Below, piece after piece: positions 1-5,560 of a stretch of DNA of 5,560 bases (position 1 is its first letter; the number at the start of each line of letters is the position of its first letter). The notes beneath the pieces are model-generated. The model searched no databases. It worked only from the letters and a program-made list of their open reading frames with translations, and had not been told where the DNA came from. Origin of the DNA: Spirochaetales bacterium (GTDB lineage Bacteria > Spirochaetota > Spirochaetia > B11-G9). Both the position numbers and the translations under genes were made by a program. The stretch covers positions 1 to 5,560 of the forward strand of contig JALTGJ010000006.1 in NCBI GenBank assembly GCA_027077185.1, written 5' to 3'.

Positions 1-3000
1 CAGTTTCTCCTAAACTTTTTCAAACAGATAAGGGCTATTTTATTCTTTTTGTAACCCAGGCTGTTTCCTCTTCTGCCAATTCTTTTAATCAGGAAAGTTC
101 CCTTGGAGTAACATATTCTGTTTCACCGGATGGGAAATCCTGGTCTGAATATAAACCTTTGATATCCACATCAGAACTTTCAAATGTTTATCTTCCTTAT
201 CTTGTTTCCTCTGGTGACATTGATCATGTTGTATTTCAGGCCTCACCGGTAAACAGCAGGTTTTACCAGCTCTATCATATTTCAAGTACTAATAATGGAC
301 GAAGCTGGTCTTCTCCTGAGTGGTTGACAGATCTTTCTGAAGCTAATAATAAATCCACAGATTTTGATAATCAGAGAGTTTTTTTAACGGAAAATAATAA
401 TAAAATTTATATATCCTGGGAACGTAAACTAGGTACAGGCCCAGCATCTGCATATTATGGGGAATTAAATTTAGACAGTGGAAATATAATCAATTTTGAA
501 AAAATCCGGGGTTCGGGAATAAGTACCAATCCTGTTAATAATCCACAGCTTTATATACGAAAGGGACGCCCAATCGCTCTCTGGTATAATAGTATTGGGA
601 AGGTTGTTCTAGCTTCAAAAGATAATAATGAGTGGTCGGGCATTAGTATCCCAGGGCAGTCAGCTTCAGGTTTAAGTAATTTTTGCAGATTTATTTCTCC
701 TGAAAATGAAATGAATATAGTCTGGCAAAGTGATACCGGTGGGAAATCTGGTCTTACTATATTAAAACCGGATAAAACAGTCCCGGATATTACTTTAAGT
801 CCTGTTAATTATAAATCTGCTGCTGTAAATCAGAACGTTTTTACTGTTAGATGGAATCTTCCGACTGATTCTTCCGGTATAGAAGGATTTAGTTATTCCT
901 ATGATCAGAATGAAAGGGGAACCCCTCCTGAAACAATAATGCTTCGCAGGAGAGATGCCAGGCAGGTTTCTGTGACAGTGGATGCAGATGGGGAATGGTA
1001 TATTCATATCCGAGCAGTTGATTATGCGGGTAACTGGTCCCGTACTTCCAGTTCCAAATTTATTCGGGATACCACCCCTCCCGGAAAAGTTGTTTTTAAA
1101 GAGCTTCAAGTTGATGATATGGGTTTTCTTAAGAGTAATACGGGTATTCTTGAATGGGAGCCTCCTTCAGGGGAAGCCGCCTCAGGCTACAGCTATCGAA
1201 TGCAGTACCTCTCAGATACTACATATAAAGGTAGTCTTTCCGACCTCAATGTTCTATCGCCTCCTGGCCGTATTATGAACAGAAGTACATTATTTCGCTA
1301 TAATAATATGGATAATGGTTTCTGGTCTTTTTCAGTCAGTGCATTTGATACTGCCGGGAATATGGGAGAACCAGCAACAATTTTTCTTGGAATGAATAAA
1401 TATATTCCTGTTACATATATTACCAGTTTATCTGCTGTAAAGGACGATCTTGGTACTATTACAATGAGTATTCTGGGTAGAGGTTTTTCTGTTGGCGGTA
1501 AAATATCTACTATCATTCTTGATCGTGACAGAAAGGAACCATATGACTATGTTTATGAACCGGATACAGGCTATTATAGGGTTATATCAGACAGGAAAAT
1601 TACGAACCTTACAATAAGTGATATAGATGCCGGGAATTATTATATTGGTTTAATACATCCTTCAAGAGGTCTCTCCTTTAGCAGGAATACTCTTAAGTTT
1701 GAGTCAACTGGTACAGTAAAATTTGGTAATTTCAGTATACTGGATGACAATACAGATTCAAATTTTCTTTTAAGGAAAATACTGACACTATCTGTAAATA
1801 GAATATTTTTTGCAGTTGTCATGATTTTACTGGCAATTTTGTTTATTGTTGCAACTTTCCGGATTGTTGGAATCGTGAGGGAAGGCACTATTATAAAAAT
1901 GGAAGTAAGTGCATTATTAAATAATAGCTTATTACCATCTGAGAAAAAAATAGAGAGGATAAGAAACATGCAAAAGCAGGGAATGGGTTTAAGAATTAAG
2001 TTTGCACTTCTGGTAACATTTCTTGTACTTCTGGTAGTGCTAATGGTCTCCTGGTCCTTAAGTGCTTTTACCATATCAACACAGCAGCGGAATCTTACAG
2101 ATGGCCTTTCACAAACTACAAAGGTATTAATTAATAGTGTAAATACCTCTGCAGGAAAATATTTACAGGAAAATAATACTTTGGAATTAAAACGTTTACC
2201 GGCACAAATTTCTTCAATGAGTTCAGCCCGTTTTCTTACAATCTCCGGACCCGGTACAGGAACCGTAGACTCTAAAGGGAAGGAGTCGGATTCTGCACTG
2301 GAATACTTATGGGTAACAAATGATCCTGACATTAGAAATAAAGTCAATCTTAAGGGGCTTGGTTCAGAAGATGATATAGTAGCCAGTCTTCCTGGTGGGA
2401 AGAGGTTTATTGAAGGTTCCCTGGTTATGAAAGATGATTTAACTGAAACAATTACCAGGTTGGCAGAAAAAATTAATGCTGAAGGTCTGGCCTCTGTTGG
2501 AGTATTGTCTACAGAGCTTACACGGCTTCAGGGTATAGCTTCTGATCTTTCACGAAAGGCCAGGACAGAGGCTGATATTGAAGAAATTAGAAAGATGCAG
2601 GATGAAATAGTTATGATAAGTGGTGAGATTGATAAGAAACTTGCTGAAATATCTGATCATTTCGGTTCAGTCCCTTACTTTGATCCAGAAAAAATTCTTA
2701 CCAATCCCACTGAATATACCTTTTTTAGTCCAATTGTATATCAGAAGCGTGGAAATAATGAAAAGTACTATCAGGGAACAGTTCGATTGCAAATATCTAC
2801 AAAAGATATAATAAAGGAAATCTATACATCCAGGAATGCATTAATAAAGAGAACCGTCATAATTGCTCTTCTTGCAATTGGTCTGGGAATTATTGGTTCC
2901 CTTGTTCTTGCTTCAATTATTATTTTTCCTATAAATCATTTACTTAGAAAGGTTGAAGAGATAAGGGATTCTACAAATCATCTTGAGTTGAAGAATTTCA

Positions 3001-4250
3001 AGGTGGATATAAAAACTCATGACGAAATTTCATCTCTTGCAGGAGCTGTAAATCAAATGAGTAAGGGGCTGTATAAAGCGGCTTTGGCTAATCAGGAGTT
3101 AATAGTAGGTAAGGATGTTCAGAAGCAGTTTCTTCCTTTGGAAAAGGATATTAAAGGAGAGAAAACAGCTATAGCAAAATTGAATACAGATTTTATAGAA
3201 ATTTTTGGTTACTATGAGGGAGCAAAAGGAGTTTCAGGAGATTATTTTGATTTTGATGAAATTGATAAAGACCGATTTGCTTTAATTAAATGCGATATTT
3301 CTGGAAAAGGTGTATCTGCTTCCTTAATTATGGCCGCAGTAGCAACTTTGTTTCATTCCTATTTAAATGAGTGGAAAAGAGGAAATGAAAAGCGTAAAAT
3401 TGTTGCAGAAAGAAAAACGGTAAATATTAAACCTGATATACCAAAAATTGACCAACTAATATATTCAATAAATGAACTTGTAGAATCTATGGGATTTAAA
3501 GGAAGATTTGCAGCATTTATTATTGTTTATATTGATACAAGAACAGGTGAAACAATCTTTTGTAATGCAGGAGATAATCTAATTCATATCTATAAAAAAA
3601 GTAAGGGGCATATGGAAATAGAAACAATTCCGGAAGCCCCTGCGGCGGGTGTATTCCCAAATGATATGGTCGAGATGACAGCTGGTTTTCAGCTTGTATC
3701 ATATCAGCTGGATCCGGGGGATATTATTTTTCTTTTTACTGACGGTATAGAAGAAGCACAGCGTCATTTTAGAAATGCAGAATTGAAAATAGTTGAATGT
3801 AAAGATCCATCACATGAAACAATAGAAAATTCAACTCATAAAGCAGGTCAGGATTTTGAGGAATTTGGTGTTCCAAGAATGCATGAAATTATCCAGGCTG
3901 TAATAAATAAAGACAAGTATAAACTTTTTAAATATCATAATGATAATACCGATGAAGTCTATAATTTTGATTTTACCAACTGTGAAGGGACTTTCTCTGA
4001 AGCGGTTATAGCACTACTGGCTATTGAGAGAATATACAGACTTTATAGTGATCCCAGTGCAGGTACAGGAGATAGAATATCTGTAGATAAAAACATTATA
4101 AAGTTTATGAAAGATCATTTTCTCGAATATGACCGTTATTTTAGTAAGCAGCTGGAAGATATTAAGGATTCTCAATATTCAGTTTTTACCCACTCAAAGG
4201 AAGATGAACAGTTTGATGACCTTACAATTCTTGCAATTAGAAGGAAATAA
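1..4250 (+). CDS. Membrane sensor phosphatase: Asp-box propeller, Ig/TIG modules, Cache-like, HAMP, SpoIIE/PP2C (5' partial)
   Basis: Probable transmembrane receptor serine phosphatase; by family precedent it would dephosphorylate a STAS anti-anti-sigma partner. The frame is open to the left edge, so the start is outside; residue n begins at base 3n, giving 1415 visible residues. Residues 1-250 look like a BNR/sialidase-type propeller, with Asp-boxes ending at W47, W102 and W211. Ig/FN3-like modules span about 257-355 and 356-460 (D-x-T-x-P starts, A-x-D-x-AGN ends). A TIG-like module (GRGFS 492-496) covers about 467-570. Membrane helices are at about 601-625, 667-689 and 952-975. A Cache-like region with a helical, coiled-coil-prone stretch lies between the last two. 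HAMP is about 976-1028, followed by a linker with VQKQFLP (1039-1045). The phosphatase shows GDYFDF (1079-1084), D1098-I-S-G-K-G, NAGDN (1188-1192), TDG (D1247) and DD (1405-1406), so all four expected acidic residues are present and it should be active. The C-terminus has an extra block of about 110 residues. The ligand is unknown, and the propeller may bind rather than cleave glycans. Confidence 0.9.
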   Translation, partial: VSPKLFQTDKGYFILFVTQAVSSSANSFNQESSLGVTYSVSPDGKSWSEYKPLISTSELSNVYLPYLVSSGDIDHVVFQASPVNSRFYQLYHISSTNNGRSWSSPEWLTDLSEANNKSTDFDNQRVFLTENNNKIYISWERKLGTGPASAYYGELNLDSGNIINFEKIRGSGISTNPVNNPQLYIRKGRPIALWYNSIGKVVLASKDNNEWSGISIPGQSASGLSNFCRFISPENEMNIVWQSDTGGKSGLTILKPDKTVPDITLSPVNYKSAAVNQNVFTVRWNLPTDSSGIEGFSYSYDQNERGTPPETIMLRRRDARQVSVTVDADGEWYIHIRAVDYAGNWSRTSSSKFIRDTTPPGKVVFKELQVDDMGFLKSNTGILEWEPPSGEAASGYSYRMQYLSDTTYKGSLSDLNVLSPPGRIMNRSTLFRYNNMDNGFWSFSVSAFDTAGNMGEPATIFLGMNKYIPVTYITSLSAVKDDLGTITMSILGRGFSVGGKISTIILDRDRKEPYDYVYEPDTGYYRVISDRKITNLTISDIDAGNYYIGLIHPSRGLSFSRNTLKFESTGTVKFGNFSILDDNTDSNFLLRKILTLSVNRIFFAVVMILLAILFIVATFRIVGIVREGTIIKMEVSALLNNSLLPSEKKIERIRNMQKQGMGLRIKFALLVTFLVLLVVLMVSWSLSAFTISTQQRNLTDGLSQTTKVLINSVNTSAGKYLQENNTLELKRLPAQISSMSSARFLTISGPGTGTVDSKGKESDSALEYLWVTNDPDIRNKVNLKGLGSEDDIVASLPGGKRFIEGSLVMKDDLTETITRLAEKINAEGLASVGVLSTELTRLQGIASDLSRKARTEADIEEIRKMQDEIVMISGEIDKKLAEISDHFGSVPYFDPEKILTNPTEYTFFSPIVYQKRGNNEKYYQGTVRLQISTKDIIKEIYTSRNALIKRTVIIALLAIGLGIIGSLVLASIIIFPINHLLRKVEEIRDSTNHLELKNFKVDIKTHDEISSLAGAVNQMSKGLYKAALANQELIVGKDVQKQFLPLEKDIKGEKTAIAKLNTDFIEIFGYYEGAKGVSGDYFDFDEIDKDRFALIKCDISGKGVSASLIMAAVATLFHSYLNEWKRGNEKRKIVAERKTVNIKPDIPKIDQLIYSINELVESMGFKGRFAAFIIVYIDTRTGETIFCNAGDNLIHIYKKSKGHMEIETIPEAPAAGVFPNDMVEMTAGFQLVSYQLDPGDIIFLFTDGIEEAQRHFRNAELKIVECKDPSHETIENSTHKAGQDFEEFGVPRMHEIIQAVINKDKYKLFKYHNDNTDEVYNFDFTNCEGTFSEAVIALLAIERIYRLYSDPSAGTGDRISVDKNIIKFMKDHFLEYDRYFSKQLEDIKDSQYSVFTHSKEDEQFDDLTILAIRRK
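1954..1970 (+). promoter_or_regulatory. Possible internal ribosome-binding site and ATG within the phosphatase gene
   Basis: AGAGGA at 1954-1959 lies 8 nt before an in-frame ATG at 1968 (M656). This ATG sits in the basic cytoplasmic linker just before the second membrane helix. Translation from here would give a 760-residue protein starting with a short basic N-terminus and a membrane helix, followed by the Cache-like region, HAMP and phosphatase, which is the usual layout of a complete stand-alone sensor phosphatase. The uninterrupted frame through this point shows the long form is also encoded. Use of this start is inferred from sequence only; purine-rich motifs near ATG codons are common by chance in AT-rich genes. 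Confidence 0.3.
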
Positions 4251-4258
4251 CTGTTATG
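4239..4258 (+). promoter_or_regulatory. Ribosome-binding site of the zinc-ribbon gene, inside the phosphatase gene end
   Basis: AGAAGGA at 4239-4245 precedes the ATG at 4256 with a 10-nt spacer. The motif lies in the last codons of the phosphatase gene, whose stop is at 4248-4250, leaving only 5 nt between genes. This supports the ATG at 4256 as the true start and suggests one transcript with coupled translation. Confidence 0.7.
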
Positions 4259-4579
4259 AAAGCTCCTTCTTTTTACTGTGAAAATTGCGGTAGAGAAGTA
4301 AATCCAAATTTAAATATCTGCCCTGGCTGTGGTGAGAAATTTATTTCAGTTCGCTGTCCTTCCTGTGGGTTTACGGGAGAGTCATATCTCTTTAACAAAA
4401 AATGTCCACAGTGTGGTTTTAGTGGCGCAGATTCCGATAATTTAAAAAAAGACGGGAATTTGTATAATAAGAATGTAAAGGAAACTGGAAAATATTTTCC
4501 TTCCTGGTTGTATAAAGTTCTTATTGGAATTTTGGTAGTTGTTATTTTAGGAATAATCAGGTTTTATTATTTACTTTAA
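4256..4579 (+). CDS. Small membrane-anchored protein with two zinc ribbons
   Basis: A 107-residue protein of unknown function. Two consecutive CxxC-x(n)-CxxC zinc ribbons are visible: C8/C11 with C22/C25, and C34/C37 with C50/C53. Each second pair is followed by glycine, as in zinc-ribbon knuckles of the DUF7577/zf-ribbon type. A polar, lysine-rich linker (about 56-80) leads to one hydrophobic helix (about 85-105) that ends the protein. There is no N-terminal signal peptide, so it should be tail-anchored with the zinc ribbons in the cytoplasm, on the same face as the HAMP and phosphatase domains of the upstream gene product. It starts 5 nt after the phosphatase stop, with its ribosome-binding site inside that gene, so co-expression is very likely. 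A role as adaptor or regulator of the phosphatase is inference from position only; a general protein-protein or nucleic-acid contact function is equally possible. Confidence 0.85.
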   Translation: MKAPSFYCENCGREVNPNLNICPGCGEKFISVRCPSCGFTGESYLFNKKCPQCGFSGADSDNLKKDGNLYNKNVKETGKYFPSWLYKVLIGILVVVILGIIRFYYLL

Positions 4580-4648
4580 CTGCATTTCCCTTCTCTATTT
4601 CCTGGAGCTTAAACCACTGGGGCAGGTTTGAATTACACTCTGGGTTTA
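4580..4648. other. Convergent intergenic gap without a clear terminator
   Basis: This 69-nt gap separates two convergent genes. The best hairpin is weak: AAACC at 4611-4615 pairs with GGTTT at 4625-4629 across a 9-nt loop, with no run of T on either side long enough for an intrinsic terminator. Transcription may end by Rho or by read-through into the opposing gene. Confidence 0.5.
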
Positions 4649-5560
4649 CTATGTCTCTAATATCTCATCTATTTTGCCAATAAGGTAGAGAGGTATTTTT
4701 TGGATAGTTTTTCCTGGTTCAATTTTTAATAGTTTTGTTGAAGCAATAACTGCTGTATTCGGATTGTACTTAAGAATATACTGGGTCAGACTTTTTGCTT
4801 GTGTTCTGCTACCAGCTTTTACTTCTATAGGAACAATTTTTCCGTCACTGCTCTGATTAAGAAATTCAATTTCTGAATTACGTTCTTTCCAGGATACAAC
4901 GGACAGATTGCAGCTTGTTAGTTCCTGCATAACATAATTTTCTGCAAAGTATCCTTTTGTAATTCCATAATTTTGGAGAATCAGTTCTGCTGGTGGTAAT
5001 TGAAGCATAGCTCCTAAAATACCGATATCAAAAAGAAAACATTTAAATCTATTATCTGAAGTGAATGATTTTAATGGAATTTCTGATCTGTTGGCAATTC
5101 CTATTTTGTGTATCAGAGAAGCCTTACTCAGCCAGTGTATTGGTCCCTGGAGTGAGTTATATCCTTTTTTCCCTGGAATAACATTGGTAAATCTATATCT
5201 GGAAGTAGAAAGGTCTTTCGTTTTGGATAATTGGAGTGGGATATTTTCAAAGACAGAGACAATATGCATAGAATTATTATTTCCCGAATGCTTGGCAAAA
5301 TCACTTTCATACATTGTAATCAAATCTGTTTGAATTTTTCTTATTTTAATAAAGGCTGGCTGGTCCATTATCTGATTCAAAGATAGAAACTCTGCAATGA
5401 CTTCAGGCATTCCTCCTGTTACAAAATAATTGTATAATTTTTCAAGCAGCTTAGAGTGTGCTGTTAGAGATATTTCTTTATTTTTTATAGCAGAATAAAA
5501 AGCATTTTCAAGTAAAGGAGTGTCAAGAGCCCACAGGTATTCTTCAAATGAAAGAGGATA
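4649..5560 (-). CDS. AAA-type ATPase with C-terminal DUF4143 domain (5' partial)
   Basis: The C-terminal 303 residues of a predicted ATP-binding protein of the COG1373/DUF4143 family. The frame is open through base 5560, so the ATG at 5408-5410 is internal; the N-terminal P-loop ATPase part, probably 100-140 residues, lies outside. In-window residues 1-9 read YPLSFEEYL, the family's typical segment after the ATPase core, followed by GGMPEV at 49-54. The DUF4143 part has W-L-S-K-A (143-147), LFDIGIL (176-182) and GITKGYFAENYV (199-210). A restriction-endonuclease-like core follows, with E207, the SEIEFL strand (229-234, Glu where many relatives have Asp) and PIEVKAG (244-250). The family is widespread, often varies between strains, and has no settled biochemical role; nuclease activity is not established. 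It is convergent to the phosphatase operon and so separately transcribed. No frameshift is seen in the visible part. Confidence 0.88.
   Translation of the reverse strand, partial: YPLSFEEYLWALDTPLLENAFYSAIKNKEISLTAHSKLLEKLYNYFVTGGMPEVIAEFLSLNQIMDQPAFIKIRKIQTDLITMYESDFAKHSGNNNSMHIVSVFENIPLQLSKTKDLSTSRYRFTNVIPGKKGYNSLQGPIHWLSKASLIHKIGIANRSEIPLKSFTSDNRFKCFLFDIGILGAMLQLPPAELILQNYGITKGYFAENYVMQELTSCNLSVVSWKERNSEIEFLNQSSDGKIVPIEVKAGSRTQAKSLTQYILKYNPNTAVIASTKLLKIEPGKTIQKIPLYLIGKIDEILET

Noticed and set aside
159..161. TTG as the start codon of the large gene
   Set aside because: The frame stays open to base 1, no ribosome-binding site precedes it, and an Asp-box (residues 41-47) and propeller strand (residues 12-17) lie upstream of it in the same frame.
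795..1278. Overlapping shadow frames on both strands
   Set aside because: They fall inside the Ig-like region of the main gene, and their products look like out-of-frame translation with no known motif.
1640..2347. Long antisense open frame of 235 codons
   Set aside because: It lies wholly opposite the well-supported phosphatase gene, across its membrane helices and sensor region, and its translation shows no recognisable domain or start signal.
4611..4629. Hairpin AAACC/GGTTT as an intrinsic terminator
   Set aside because: The stem is only 5 bp, the loop is 9 nt, and no T-run follows on either strand.
5408..5410. ATG as the start codon of the minus-strand ATPase gene
   Set aside because: Fifty more in-frame codons reach the window edge and include the family segment YPLSFEEYL; the ATG is the Met of the internal GGMPEV motif.
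1..5560. CRISPR arrays, tRNA genes, insertion-sequence ends or riboswitches
   Set aside because: No spaced direct repeats, cloverleaf-like segments, transposase motifs or terminal inverted repeats were seen; almost all of the window is coding.

Overview
The window holds three protein genes and one short convergent gap. Two genes run off the window edges, so their N-termini are not visible. The DNA is AT-rich. The main gene encodes a very large membrane sensor joined to a SpoIIE/RsbU-type (PP2C) phosphatase. From memory of spirochaete phosphatases (insert-bearing PP2C domain, Cache-like sensor plus HAMP), I infer a Spirochaetota-like bacterium. That assignment is a moderate-confidence inference; there is no rRNA or marker gene here to prove it.

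Layout. Bases 1-4250 (+) are the C-terminal 1415 codons of one open frame that enters from the left edge. In order it contains: a BNR/Asp-box beta-propeller, two tandem Ig/FN3-like modules, a TIG-like module, a first membrane helix, a short basic cytoplasmic linker, a second membrane helix, a periplasmic Cache-like/coiled-coil sensor, a third membrane helix, HAMP, a signalling helix and the phosphatase. Bases 4256-4579 (+) follow after 5 nt and encode a small protein with two zinc ribbons and a C-terminal membrane helix. Its ribosome-binding site lies inside the end of the phosphatase gene, so the two look like an operon. Bases 4580-4648 are a 69-nt convergent gap without a convincing terminator. 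Bases 4649-5560 (-) are the C-terminal 303 codons of an AAA-type ATPase of the DUF4143 family, entering from the right edge.

Working together (inference): the phosphatase would read an extracytoplasmic ligand through its propeller and Ig-like ectodomain plus a second Cache-like sensor. It would pass the signal through HAMP to dephosphorylate a partner, by family precedent a STAS-domain anti-anti-sigma factor. No STAS protein, anti-sigma kinase or sigma factor is in the window. The layout resembles the propeller-plus-Ig ectodomains of Bacteroidota hybrid two-component systems, with a PP2C phosphatase in place of a histidine kinase. The zinc-ribbon protein may be a membrane-bound accessory. The ATPase gene is convergent and probably unrelated.
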